Of a stretch of DNA of 64,000 nucleotides, positions 42,943-51,676 are shown piece after piece. The stretch is from Leucobacter sp. OLIS6 (GTDB taxonomy: Bacteria > Actinomycetota > Actinomycetes > Actinomycetales > Microbacteriaceae): contig NZ_MRAV01000015.1 in NCBI RefSeq assembly GCF_002752355.1, forward strand, positions 1 through 64,000, written 5' to 3'. The position numbers and the translations under genes were made by a program. The notes under the pieces are model-generated. The model saw only the letters and a list, made by a program, of their open reading frames with translations. It ran no database searches and was not told where the DNA came from. Every line of letters begins with the position of its first letter. Position 1 is the stretch's first letter.

Positions 42943-44286
42943 ATGAACGACGTCATCGCTTTTGCACTCGGCATACTGCTGACCTTCGGAACCGGCGTGT
43001 TCGTCGCGGCCGAATTCTCCCTCGTCGCGCTCGATCGCCACGAACTCGAGCGGCGCCGCGATTCCGGCGAGCGCGGCCTCGACCGCGTGATCAACGCCCT
43101 CCGGCACACCTCGACGCACCTCTCCAGCGCGCAGCTCGGCATCACGCTCACGACGCTGCTCGCGGGCTTCCTGCTCGAGCCGGTGCTGAGCGCCTGGCTC
43201 GACGGCCCGATCGGGGCGCTCGGAGTCCCCGAGGCGCTGCGCCGCGCGATCAGCGCGCCGCTCGCGGTCGCCTTCGCGACGCTGTTCTCGATGGTGGTCG
43301 GCGAGCTCGTGCCCAAGAACTTCGCCCTGGCGAAGCCGCTGGGCACGGCGCGCTTCGTCGTCCCCATGCAGGCCGCGTTCACCGCGGTGTTCAAGCCGGC
43401 CGTCCTCGTGCTGAACGGCAGCGCGAACGGCGTGCTGCGCTCCATGGGGATCGAGCCGAAGGAGGAGCTCTCGGGCGCCCGCACGGCCGAGGAGCTCTCG
43501 TCGCTCGTGCGCCACTCGGCGAGCGCCGGCCTGCTCGAGGCCGACACCGCGACGCTGCTCGACCGCACCCTGCGCTTCTCGGAGCTCACCGCCGCCGACG
43601 TGATGACCCCGCGGCTCAAGGTCGAGAGCGTGCAGCGCCTCGAACCGGCGCAGGCGGTGCTCGAGCTCGCGGGGCGTACCGGCTTCTCCCGATTCCCAGT
43701 GATCGACGGCGACCGCGACGACGTCGTCGGTGTCGTCCACGTCAAGCAGGCGGTCTCGGTGCCGCGCGAGAAGCGCGGCGAGGTCCCCGCGGCTGCGCTC
43801 GCCGAGGAGGCCATGCGCGTCCCCGAGACCATGCGGCTCGACCAGCTCCTCGGCGAACTGCGCGGTTCCGGCTATCAGCTCGCCCTGGTCGTCGACGAGT
43901 ACGGCGGGACCGCCGGCATCGTCACCCTCGAGGACCTGGTGGAGGAACTCGTCGGCGAGGTCGCCGATGAGCACGATCGAGCGCAGGCCGGCGTGGTCGG
44001 CACCGCGACCGAGCTCACCTTCCCGGCCGACCTGCGGCCCGACGAGGTCCGCGATCGCACCGGGATCGAGATCCCCGAGCACGACAGCTACGACACCGTC
44101 GCCGGCTACGTGCTGCAGCAGCTCGAGCGGATCCCCGTGGTCGGCGACGAGGTGCTGCTGCCCGAGGGCGGACGCCTGCGGGTGGAGCGCATGGAGGGGC
44201 GTCGCATCGCGCGCCTGCGGTACTTCGCGCCCGCGCCGGTGACCGACACCGGATCCGCGACCGACGAGGGGGAGGCCCGCGCATGA
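42943..44286 (+). CDS. CNNM/CorC-type hemolysin-family membrane protein
   Basis: A 447-residue protein with a DUF21 membrane domain (about residues 1-185, [21 protein letters not shown]), a CBS pair (about 205-335, [12 protein letters not shown] and [24 protein letters not shown]) and a C-terminal CorC/HlyC transporter-associated domain (about 350-430). Family members take part in magnesium or cobalt efflux or homeostasis. The original hemolysin name is historical. ATGA links it to the next, related gene. It is divergent from kgd. Confidence 0.9.
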   Translation: MNDVIAFALGILLTFGTGVFVAAEFSLVALDRHELERRRDSGERGLDRVINALRHTSTHLSSAQLGITLTTLLAGFLLEPVLSAWLDGPIGALGVPEALRRAISAPLAVAFATLFSMVVGELVPKNFALAKPLGTARFVVPMQAAFTAVFKPAVLVLNGSANGVLRSMGIEPKEELSGARTAEELSSLVRHSASAGLLEADTATLLDRTLRFSELTAADVMTPRLKVESVQRLEPAQAVLELAGRTGFSRFPVIDGDRDDVVGVVHVKQAVSVPREKRGEVPAAALAEEAMRVPETMRLDQLLGELRGSGYQLALVVDEYGGTAGIVTLEDLVEELVGEVADEHDRAQAGVVGTATELTFPADLRPDEVRDRTGIEIPEHDSYDTVAGYVLQQLERIPVVGDEVLLPEGGRLRVERMEGRRIARLRYFAPAPVTDTGSATDEGEARA

Positions 44287-45332
44287 ACGACTGGCTCGGA
44301 ATCCTCTGGCTGGTGCTGCTGCTCATCGCCAACGCCTTCTTCGTCGCGGCCGAATTCGCGGTCATCTCGGCCCGACGCTCGCAGATCGAACCGAAGGCCG
44401 AGGCCGGCTCGAAGCGGGCGAAGACCGCGCTCTACGCGATGGAGCACGCCACCCTGATGCTCGCGACGAGCCAGCTCGGCATCACCGTCTGCTCGCTGCT
44501 GATCCTGAACGTCTCGGAGCCCTCGATCCACCACCTGCTGTCGGGGCCGCTGAGCTGGACCGGCCTCTCGACCGAGATCGTCTCCGTCGCGGCGTTCGTC
44601 ATCACGCTGCTCGTGGTGTCCTATCTGCACGTCGTGTTCGGCGAGATGATCCCGAAGAACGCGGCGTTCTCGATGCCCGACCAGGCCGTGCTGCTGCTCG
44701 CCCCGCCGCTCGTCTGGATCTCCCGGATCCTGCGCTTCGTGATCGCGGGCCTGAACGCGACCGCGAACGGGGTCCTGCGCCTGTTCAAGGTCGAGCCGAA
44801 GAACGAGTCCAACAGCACCTTCACGCTCGAGGAGGTCGCGAACATCGTGAGCCACTCGACCCGCGAGGGCGTGCTCGAGGACCGCAGCGGAGCGCTCTCC
44901 GCGGCCTTCGAGTTCACGACGAAGCAGGCGAAGGACATCCTGGTACCGCTCGACCGCCTCGTCTCACTGCCGATCGGCGCGACGACCGAGGACGTCGAGG
45001 CCGCGGTCACGAAGCACGGCTTCTCGCGCTACCCGATGCGCGACGCCGACGATGCGCTGGTTGGCTACGTCCACATCAAGGATCTGCTGCGCCTGGGCGC
45101 CGATCGCATCGCGGAGCCGATCCCGCCGAAGCGGATCCGCGAGCTGCTCACCATGCACCCCGAAGCGGAGCTCGAGGGCGTGCTGGCGCGCATGCAGGCG
45201 CGCGGCGTGCACCTCGCTCAGATCCGCGACCGGGACGGCCTGATCCTGGGCATCGTGTTCCTGGAGGACGTGATCGAGGAGCTGGTCGGCGAGGTGCACG
45301 ACGCCACGAGGCGTCAGCGGTTCGCCGACTGA
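44283..45332 (+). CDS. Second CNNM-type protein lacking the CorC domain
   Basis: A 349-residue paralogue of the preceding protein. It keeps DUF21 (VAAEFAVISARRSQIEPKAEAG) and the CBS pair, ending soon after ILGIVFLEDVIEELVGEV, so the CorC/HlyC domain is missing. Its ATG overlaps the previous stop, so the two products are made together and may form a heterodimer. The 3' end overlaps the convergent lipoprotein gene by 19 bp. This long-short tandem arrangement is common in actinobacteria as far as I recall. Confidence 0.88.
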   Translation: MNDWLGILWLVLLLIANAFFVAAEFAVISARRSQIEPKAEAGSKRAKTALYAMEHATLMLATSQLGITVCSLLILNVSEPSIHHLLSGPLSWTGLSTEIVSVAAFVITLLVVSYLHVVFGEMIPKNAAFSMPDQAVLLLAPPLVWISRILRFVIAGLNATANGVLRLFKVEPKNESNSTFTLEEVANIVSHSTREGVLEDRSGALSAAFEFTTKQAKDILVPLDRLVSLPIGATTEDVEAAVTKHGFSRYPMRDADDALVGYVHIKDLLRLGADRIAEPIPPKRIRELLTMHPEAELEGVLARMQARGVHLAQIRDRDGLILGIVFLEDVIEELVGEVHDATRRQRFAD

Positions 45333-45907
45333 GCCTCGTCCGCCGTCGTGAGCTGGACGGACGCGTCGATGCTGCCGGTCGAGCCGAGCATCAGCTGGAG
45401 CGCGGGGGGCAGGGTCTTCGGAATCTCGATCGACAGGTCGAGCCGATCGTGCCCCTCGCCGACCAGGTGCGGCGTGACCGAGACATTGGTGCCCACCGGA
45501 GTCTGACCCGCGATGGCGAGGCTGCCCGAGACGGTGACGGGATCCTCGTCGCCCGCGCGACGGAGCACCACGGCCTCGGTGAGCGAGAAGGTCAGCTCGG
45601 GGCCGTCGGCGAGCCGGGCGTCGACCGTGGCCGCGGTGATCTCGCTCGAACTGATCGTGATCCTGCCGCTGACCGTGACCCCGTGCTCGCTGAGCAGTTT
45701 GAGGTTCTCGGGCTTTGTGATGGTGAGGCCGGTGACGCGGTGCTCTGCCGCCGCCTGCTCGTCGAAGATGCCCGATCCGTTCTCGGCCCGCAGCGGGGGA
45801 CTGACTGAGTTCGACGGGGCCTGGGCCGCCGCGCAGCCGACGAGGCACAGGGGCACCGCGAGCGTCGCAGCCACCTTGGCACGGGACGTGCGCGCAGAAC
45901 GACGCAT
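45314..45907 (-). CDS. Lipoprotein of unknown function
   Basis: A 197-residue exported lipoprotein. The signal peptide ends at CLVGC with the lipidated Cys at 25. The mature part is rich in beta-prone Val/Thr/Ser segments such as GRITISSSEITAATVDARLADG and VTVSGSLAIAG (first quoted in part), suggesting a beta-sandwich or barrel that might hold a lipid. I do not recognise the family. AGGAGAG precedes ATG 45907. The 3' end overlaps the CNNM gene on the other strand. Confidence 0.7.
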   Translation of the reverse strand: MRRSARTSRAKVAATLAVPLCLVGCAAAQAPSNSVSPPLRAENGSGIFDEQAAAEHRVTGLTITKPENLKLLSEHGVTVSGRITISSSEITAATVDARLADGPELTFSLTEAVVLRRAGDEDPVTVSGSLAIAGQTPVGTNVSVTPHLVGEGHDRLDLSIEIPKTLPPALQLMLGSTGSIDASVQLTTADEAQSANR

Positions 45908-45954
45908 CTCTCCTCTTTCTCTCCCGGTGGGACCGACTCCGGAAGCCTAGGCGG

Positions 45955-45994
45955 GCGAGGTGGGAGCGTGCTGAGCGCCGCTCCCGCACCTCGC
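45955..45994 (-). terminator. Terminator after metX
   Basis: GCGAGGTGGGAGCG at 45955-45968 pairs with 45979-45994 apart from a 2-nt bulge, 30 bp beyond the metX stop. Confidence 0.6.
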
Positions 45995-46023
45995 CGAGGG
46001 GTCGGCCGTCGTCGGGCGGCGGA

Positions 46024-47238
46024 TCAGGCGGCGAGCAGTCGCTCGAGTTGAGCGCCGACGAGCGCGGACTCGATCAGGAACGCGTCGTGCCCGAACGGGG
46101 AGTCGATGCGGGTCGCGCGGTCGCCGTCGAGGCTGCCCGGCGCGTGCTCCGCGATGAGGTCCTGGCCGTCGATCGTGAACAGCCGGTCGCTGGGGATCCC
46201 GAGCACGAGGGTGGGGAGCTCGAGCCGCTGCAGCGCCGCGGCGACGCCGCCCCGCCCGCGGCCGACGTCGTGCGAGTTCATGGCCTGGACGAGGGTCACG
46301 TAGCTGCCGGCGTCGAAACGGCGGGTGAACTTGTTGCCGTGGAAATCGAGGTAGGACTCGACCGCGAAGCGACCGCCGCCGCCGAGGGGACTGACCGCCG
46401 ACTGCCAGGCGCGTCCGAAGCGCTCGTCGAGCTCGGTGTTGCTGCGGTAGTTGAGCAGCGCGAGCCGTCGCGCCGTGGCGAGTCCGTGGTGCGGGCCGAC
46501 GCCGTCGGGCGCGTCGTAGTAGTTGCCGCCGCGGAAGGCGGGATCCGAACGGATGGCCTCCAGCTGCACGAGGTTCAGCCCGATCTGGTCGGCGGTGGTC
46601 ACCGGCGGGGCGGCGATCACCGCGAGGCGGTCGGCGCGATCCGGGTGGCTCAGCTGCCACTCGAGCGCGTGCATGCCGCCGACCGATCCACCAATGACCG
46701 CTCGGAATCGCGCGATACCGAGCTCGTCGACGAAGCGCGCTGCGGCGTTCACCTGGTCCCGGATCGTGAGGTAGGGGAACCGGCCGCCCCATTCGCGTCC
46801 GCTCGGGTCGAGCGATGCGGGACCGGTCGAGCCCTGGCAGCCGCCGAGCACGTTCGGGGCGATGACGCAGAAGCGGTCGGTGTCGAGCGCCTTGCCTGGC
46901 CCGACGATCTCGGCCCACCACCCGTCGGTCGGGTGCCCCGGGCCCGCGGGGCCGGCGAGGTGGCTGTCGCCCGTGAGCGCGTGGAAGACGAGAATCGCGT
47001 TGTCGCGCGCCGGGGCGAGCTCGCCGAAGGTCTCGTAGGCGATGCGAGCGCCGGGCAGGACCTCACCGGTCTCCGTGACGAAGTCGCCGATCGGCAGGAA
47101 CTTCCGGGAGCCGACCGGGTCGCCGTCGCGCCAGGCCCCCGAGATCGGCGGGCGTCCGATGAGGGCGCGCAATTGCGCGTCGGTGATGAAGTCCGTCGGA
47201 AACGAGTCCTCGGGCGTCTGCCAGTCCATATCCTCCAT
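46024..47238 (-). CDS. metX: Homoserine O-acetyltransferase
   Basis: A 404-residue alpha/beta hydrolase-fold acyltransferase. The nucleophile is in GGSVGGMHALEW; the charge-relay Asp is near GIPSDRLFT and His in PFGHDAFLIE. ILVFHALTGDSH and GWWAEIVGPGKALDTDR are typical MetX sequences. It acetylates homoserine using acetyl-CoA in methionine synthesis, feeding MetY, encoded about 5.7 kb upstream on the same strand. ATG 47238 or 47229 are equally likely; no ideal ribosome site is seen. A minus-strand TAACAT (47268-47273) may be the -10 box. MetX normally adjoins metY in relatives, so the separation is notable. Confidence 0.94.
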   Translation of the reverse strand: MEDMDWQTPEDSFPTDFITDAQLRALIGRPPISGAWRDGDPVGSRKFLPIGDFVTETGEVLPGARIAYETFGELAPARDNAILVFHALTGDSHLAGPAGPGHPTDGWWAEIVGPGKALDTDRFCVIAPNVLGGCQGSTGPASLDPSGREWGGRFPYLTIRDQVNAAARFVDELGIARFRAVIGGSVGGMHALEWQLSHPDRADRLAVIAAPPVTTADQIGLNLVQLEAIRSDPAFRGGNYYDAPDGVGPHHGLATARRLALLNYRSNTELDERFGRAWQSAVSPLGGGGRFAVESYLDFHGNKFTRRFDAGSYVTLVQAMNSHDVGRGRGGVAAALQRLELPTLVLGIPSDRLFTIDGQDLIAEHAPGSLDGDRATRIDSPFGHDAFLIESALVGAQLERLLAA

Positions 47239-47277
47239 CCTGCCCGGCTTCTCGGGCGGGCGAGCGAATGTTACGCG

Positions 47278-47283
47278 TACGCT
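47278..47283 (+). promoter_or_regulatory. -10 box TACGCT, leaderless AlkD-like start
   Basis: TACGCT, 7 nt, then ATG 47291. Confidence 0.5.
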
Positions 47284-47290
47284 GGGCGGC

Positions 47291-47962
47291 ATGACCGAGA
47301 CGAACACTGCGACCACCGTGCGCGAGCAGCTCGCCGCTCTGGAGGACCCCAGGGTCCGGGCCGTGAACGAGCGGCATGGGGACTCGCACGGGGTGAACCT
47401 CACGAAGCTCCGCGCAGTCGCGAAGGCCGCGGGCCGTGACGAAGCCGCGGCGGCCGAGCTGTGGGCGTCCGGGGACGTCGCGGCGCAGCTCGTCGCGATC
47501 CTCATGCTGCGGCCCAAGGACCGGGATGCCGACGGCTACGACGCGATGCTGCGCGAGGCCGGATCGCCGAAGGCGCACGACTGGCTCGTCGCCTACCTGG
47601 TCAAGAAGAGCCCGAGCGCGGAGTCGCTGCGGCTGCGCTGGATCGCGGACCCCGACCCGGTGGTCGCGAGCGCCGGGTGGGCGCTCACGACCGAGCGCGT
47701 GGCGAAGCGGCCCGAAGGTCTCGACCTCGACGGGCTGCTCGACACGATCGAGGCCGAGATGCGCGATGCGCCCGATCGTCTGCAGTGGGCGATGAACTCC
47801 TGCCTGGGAGAGATCGGGATCCGCGACGCCACCCGCAGAGCACGAGTGCTCGATATCGGCGAGCGCCTCGGCGTGCTCGAGGACTACCCGACGCCGCCCG
47901 GATGCGTGTCGCCTTACGTGCCGATCTGGGTTCCCGAGATCGTGCGGCGGAACGGCGGCTGA
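47291..47962 (+). CDS. DNA alkylation repair protein (AlkD-like)
   Basis: A 223-residue helical protein resembling AlkD/AlkC-type HEAT-like repeat DNA glycosylases. It contains NLTKLRAVAKAAGRD near the start, HDWLVAYLVKKSP, and LQWAMNSCLGEIGIRD near residue 165-180, the last corresponding to the conserved family segment. AlkD-type enzymes excise bulky or cationic alkylated bases without base flipping. The start ATG 47291 follows a TACGCT -10 box by 7 nt. It is divergent from metX and convergent with the efflux operon, leaving only 3 bp. Confidence 0.8.
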   Translation: MTETNTATTVREQLAALEDPRVRAVNERHGDSHGVNLTKLRAVAKAAGRDEAAAAELWASGDVAAQLVAILMLRPKDRDADGYDAMLREAGSPKAHDWLVAYLVKKSPSAESLRLRWIADPDPVVASAGWALTTERVAKRPEGLDLDGLLDTIEAEMRDAPDRLQWAMNSCLGEIGIRDATRRARVLDIGERLGVLEDYPTPPGCVSPYVPIWVPEIVRRNGG

Positions 47963-47965
47963 CGG

Positions 47966-49264
47966 TCAGCGGGCGTCGCGCAGCGCGTCCACGGGCTCGA
48001 TCCGGGCGGCCTTGAGCGCCGGGTAGGCCCCCGCCGCGAGACCGACGAGGGCGCCCAGGAGCACGCCGACGGGAGCCGCCCACGGCGCGATCGTCGGTGT
48101 CCACTCCTGCACGAGGCAGACGCCGAGCATCGCGAAGAGCCCGATCGCGACGCCGATGAGTCCGCCCAGCACGCCGGTGGTGAGCGATTCGAGGATGAAC
48201 TGCCGCGCGATGTCCCGGGTGCGCGCGCCGAGCGCGCGCCGCAGCCCGATCTCGCCGCGCCGTTCCGAGACGGAGAGCAGGGTCACGTTGGCGATGCCCA
48301 CACCGCCGCCCAGCAGCGCCACACCGCCGATGATGACGAAGATGACGTTGATGTCTGACTCGACGCTGCCCTGCAGCTCGCTGCCGGACTGTGGCGCCGC
48401 CACCTTGAAGGTCTTCGGAGCGTTCGGATCGAGCGCGATGGGCGCCTGCCGGGCGACCACCGGCCCCGCCCCGACGGCGATCCGGATGTCGAGGCTCTCG
48501 GGGGCGGCGAGTCCGAGCGCCGCTCGGGCCGTGCGTGCGGGCACGATGACGGAGTCGAGCGTGGCCTCGCGGGCGCCGACGCGATCCATGATCCCGATCA
48601 CCGTGTAGGCGCGGCCGTCGATGAAGATCGCCGGCTGGCCGCTCACACGGTTCACCCCCAGCTGCTTCGCGGCCTTCGAGCCGAGGACGGCGACGCGATC
48701 GCCGCGCTCGTCGTGGCCCGAGTCGAAGAACCGGCCCGTCCGGATGTGCCCCTGCACGACGTCGATGTAGTCGCCGGACGCGGCGATGACCGGTGGTGGC
48801 GCCTGCGAGGCCTCGGCGGGGTCGTGGACCTCGACGGCCTCGACCGTCGGGGTGTTCGGCAGCTTCGCGTAGACCGAGGCGGCCTCGACACCCGCGAGAC
48901 CGCTCACGCGCTCGGCGGCGTCCCAGGGGATCCGGCTCTGGGCGCGCTCCTTGCCGCCCGATGCCTTCGCGGTGCCGGGCTCGACGGTCACCCGGGTCGC
49001 CGCGACGGAGTCGAACTGCTGCGAGATCTGGCCCGCGGCGGTCTGCGAGAGTCCGATGGTGACGATGAGCGACGCGATGCCGAGCACCGTTCCGATCAGC
49101 GTGATCGCGAGCCGGGAGGGCCGCGATCCGATGCCCTCGAGCGACTCGTGCGCGAGGTCGCGCCAGGGGAGCCCGGTGTGGACCCAGCGCGCGGGGCGTC
49201 GGGCGATGCCGAACCGCCCGGGGCGCCGTGCTTCGCGCCCTTCGCGGGCCGCGCGGGGGCTCAC
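47966..49264 (-). CDS. MacB-type ABC permease
   Basis: A 432-residue permease: N-terminal helix (about residues 50-72), a large extracytoplasmic MacB-like domain (about 75-290), and three C-terminal helices. The FtsX coupling motif [26 protein letters not shown] (quoted in part) and a final AYPALKAARIEPVDALR are typical. It pairs with the adjacent ATPase and the adaptor encoded upstream, making a MacAB-like tripartite exporter adapted to a monoderm. GTG or ATG overlap links it to the ATPase gene. Confidence 0.9.
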   Translation of the reverse strand: MSPRAAREGREARRPGRFGIARRPARWVHTGLPWRDLAHESLEGIGSRPSRLAITLIGTVLGIASLIVTIGLSQTAAGQISQQFDSVAATRVTVEPGTAKASGGKERAQSRIPWDAAERVSGLAGVEAASVYAKLPNTPTVEAVEVHDPAEASQAPPPVIAASGDYIDVVQGHIRTGRFFDSGHDERGDRVAVLGSKAAKQLGVNRVSGQPAIFIDGRAYTVIGIMDRVGAREATLDSVIVPARTARAALGLAAPESLDIRIAVGAGPVVARQAPIALDPNAPKTFKVAAPQSGSELQGSVESDINVIFVIIGGVALLGGGVGIANVTLLSVSERRGEIGLRRALGARTRDIARQFILESLTTGVLGGLIGVAIGLFAMLGVCLVQEWTPTIAPWAAPVGVLLGALVGLAAGAYPALKAARIEPVDALRDAR

Positions 49265-50055
49265 GCGAGCTCCGAGAGGCGGCCGTCGCTGATGCGGACC
49301 CGGCGACGGGCCGCATCGGCGACCGCGGAGTCGTGCGTGATCATGACGATCGTCAGACCGTCGGCACCGAGCTCCGAGAAGAGCCGCAGCACGGCCTCGG
49401 AGTTCTCCCGGTCGAGGTTGCCGGTCGGTTCGTCGGCGAGCAGCAGGCGGGGCGAGGTGCTCACGGCCCGTGCGACGGCGACGCGCTGCCGCTCGCCGCC
49501 GGACAGGGTCGCGGGGGAGAACCCGACCCGATGCGCCAGGCCGACCCGATCGAGCGCCTCGCGCGCGAGCCGCTCCCGGTCGTTCGGATCCACGCCGGCG
49601 TAGACGGTGGCCAGCATCACGTTCTCGAGGACGCTGCGCGTGGGCATGAGGTGGAAGGACTGGAAGACGAAGCCCAGCGCCCGCCCGCGGAGCGCCGCGC
49701 GCTCGTCCTCGGTGAGCTCCGAGGTATCGATGCCCTCGAAGCGGTAGGTGCCGCTGCTCGGCCGGTCGAGCAGGCCGAGGGTGTTGAGCATCGTGGACTT
49801 GCCGGAGCCCGAGGGCCCCACGATCGCGAGGAAGTCGCCGCGCTCGAGCACGAGATCGACGCCGCGCAGCGCCTGCACCGCGGGCGGTCCGGGGAAGAGG
49901 CGGGTGACGTCGGCGAGCTCGACGATGGGGCCCGCGAAATCGGGATCGCCGACCGTCGTCGGCCGCTCGGTGCGCCGCTGCTCGCGGGCGCGCTTCGCCG
50001 CGCGGGACCGGGCGCGCGAGCGGACGCGCCGATCCTCCGCGTTCTCGCGGATCAC
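49261..50055 (-). CDS. MacB/LolD-type ABC ATPase
   Basis: A 264-residue ATPase: Walker [11 protein letters not shown]-loop FQSFHLMPTRSVLENVML, signature LSGGERQR, Walker B LLLADEPTGNLD and ITHDSAVADAARR. The first 35 residues are an unusual Arg/Ala-rich extension (SRAAKRAREQRRTERP). It overlaps both neighbouring genes by 4 bp, so adaptor, ATPase and permease are translationally coupled. Confidence 0.92.
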   Translation of the reverse strand: MIRENAEDRRVRSRARSRAAKRAREQRRTERPTTVGDPDFAGPIVELADVTRLFPGPPAVQALRGVDLVLERGDFLAIVGPSGSGKSTMLNTLGLLDRPSSGTYRFEGIDTSELTEDERAALRGRALGFVFQSFHLMPTRSVLENVMLATVYAGVDPNDRERLAREALDRVGLAHRVGFSPATLSGGERQRVAVARAVSTSPRLLLADEPTGNLDRENSEAVLRLFSELGADGLTIVMITHDSAVADAARRRVRISDGRLSELA

Positions 50056-51674
50056 CGGCCGACCACGACCTTGGCGCCCGCCTTGATCCGGGGATCCGAG
50101 GAACTGATCTCGACGTAGCCGTCGGCCGCGAGCCCGGCCTTCACCGTCACGGTGGCGGTCTCGTCGGTGCGGTCCTTGCCGTTCTGCTTCGAGGAGATGA
50201 GGAGCTCGACCCGGTTCTCTCCGCCGGATCCCGTGGACAGCGCCGCGATGGGAACGCTGAGCACCTCGCCCTTGGTCGACGCCACCGGGATCTTCAGCCG
50301 CACGTTGGTGCCGCGCAGCTGTTCGATCTGCTCGGAGCTGAGCTTGCCGGGGTCGAGGAACACGGTGTACCGGTCGCTCGACTTCGGGGCGTCGCCGCCC
50401 GCGCCGCTGTCGTCCCCGCCGCCGGATCCGGCATCGGCTGACGCGGAACCGTTCTGCCCCGAGCCCTCGGCCTTCGTTCCGGGCTTGTCGATCCGGGTCA
50501 CGGTGGCCTTCAGCTCGGCGCCGCCCGCTGGGGCGAACGTGGCCGGCAGGCCCTTCGAGAGCAGCTCGGCGTCCTGTTTCGCGACGGTGCCCGTGACCGT
50601 GAGCGTCGCGCCGGACACCGTCATCGCGGTGCCCTGGAGCACGTCGCCGCGCTTCACCCGGACCTCGTCGACGCGCCGCGGCAGACTGCTGAGGAACAGC
50701 ACCTCGGACGAGGGCATGGTCGGCATCGCCGCCTCCTGCGCCGTCACGAGCGCCTCGCGCGCCTTCTCGAGCTCGGCGGCTGCGGAATCGACCGCGGCCT
50801 GCTCCGCGCGCACGTCCTTCGATTTGGCCTCGATCGCCTGAGACAAGGTGACCTGGGCCTGGGTGAGCGCGAGCTCCGCGTTGCGAACGCCCGACTCGGC
50901 GTCGGTCGCTCCCTGCGCGCTATCGGGCACGACGGGAGCGGGGTAGCCGAGCCGCTCGTAGAGCGCCCCGATCGCGTTCGAGGTGTCGCCCTCGAAGACG
51001 TTGTTCGAGGTGTCGCCCGCCGACAGGCCGAGCGCGGTCAGCGCCTGCTTGAGCTGGAGCACATCGGGTCCGCGCTGTCCGATGCTCATGCTGCGGTACG
51101 CGGGAAGCTCTCCGGCGAGCACGATCACCGGGCGTCCCGCGATCTCGAGGGCGATGTCGCCGGCCTTGAGGATCTTGCCCGACTGGGGGACCTGCCCGGT
51201 CACGACGGCGCGCTCGGAGAGGCCGGCCGCGTCGATCTGCGCGTCGACGGCGTCGGCGTAGGTCACCTCGCCGCGGCTCACCACCGTGTTCTCGATCTTG
51301 CGCTCCTCGATCGGAGCGGTGACCGGGCCGGCCTTCGGCGGGGCGGCGCGTGCGGCGAGCTCCGCCGGGGACACGATGAACTGCATGAGCACGACGCCCG
51401 CGAGGAGCGAGAGTACGGCCACGCCCGCGATGAGCGCGACGAGGCGGGAGCCCGTCCACGGGCCCGAGAACCAGCGGCGCAGGCGGCCGGGGCGCGCGTC
51501 GTCGGCGCTGCCGGCGCCGGCCTCGCCGACGGCGTCCGCGCTCGGTGAATCCGTGCCGTCGGCACCGTCGGCACCGGGCTCCTCGGGCTCGCCCGCGAGC
51601 ACGCGCGAGAACTCGTCGTTCCCACCGACCCCCTCGTGCTGTTCTGCTGAATTCCTCTGCTTCCGGCTCCGCAC
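50052..51674 (-). CDS. MacA-like efflux adaptor with peptidoglycan-binding domain
   Basis: A 540-residue membrane-anchored protein. Residues 1-75 are cytoplasmic and acidic; a single helix follows at about 80-102 (LIAGVAVLSLLAGVVLMQF). A barrel-sandwich-like region contains ENTVVSRGEVTYADAV. A PG_binding_1 domain (DVLQLKQALTALGLSAG, about 185-225) follows, and an alpha-helical coiled region (about 245-305). The C-terminal beta domain includes an 80-residue Gly/Ser/Asp linker. GTG 51674 is 2 nt after the lipoprotein stop, inside the coupled operon. The PG-binding module probably tethers the pump to the wall. Confidence 0.85.
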   Translation of the reverse strand: MRSRKQRNSAEQHEGVGGNDEFSRVLAGEPEEPGADGADGTDSPSADAVGEAGAGSADDARPGRLRRWFSGPWTGSRLVALIAGVAVLSLLAGVVLMQFIVSPAELAARAAPPKAGPVTAPIEERKIENTVVSRGEVTYADAVDAQIDAAGLSERAVVTGQVPQSGKILKAGDIALEIAGRPVIVLAGELPAYRSMSIGQRGPDVLQLKQALTALGLSAGDTSNNVFEGDTSNAIGALYERLGYPAPVVPDSAQGATDAESGVRNAELALTQAQVTLSQAIEAKSKDVRAEQAAVDSAAAELEKAREALVTAQEAAMPTMPSSEVLFLSSLPRRVDEVRVKRGDVLQGTAMTVSGATLTVTGTVAKQDAELLSKGLPATFAPAGGAELKATVTRIDKPGTKAEGSGQNGSASADAGSGGGDDSGAGGDAPKSSDRYTVFLDPGKLSSEQIEQLRGTNVRLKIPVASTKGEVLSVPIAALSTGSGGENRVELLISSKQNGKDRTDETATVTVKAGLAADGYVEISSSDPRIKAGAKVVVGR

Positions 51675-51676
51675 GA

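Noticed and set aside
42943..45332. Hemolysins as virulence factors
   Set aside because: The name is historical; the DUF21-CBS-CorC layout points to divalent cation homeostasis.
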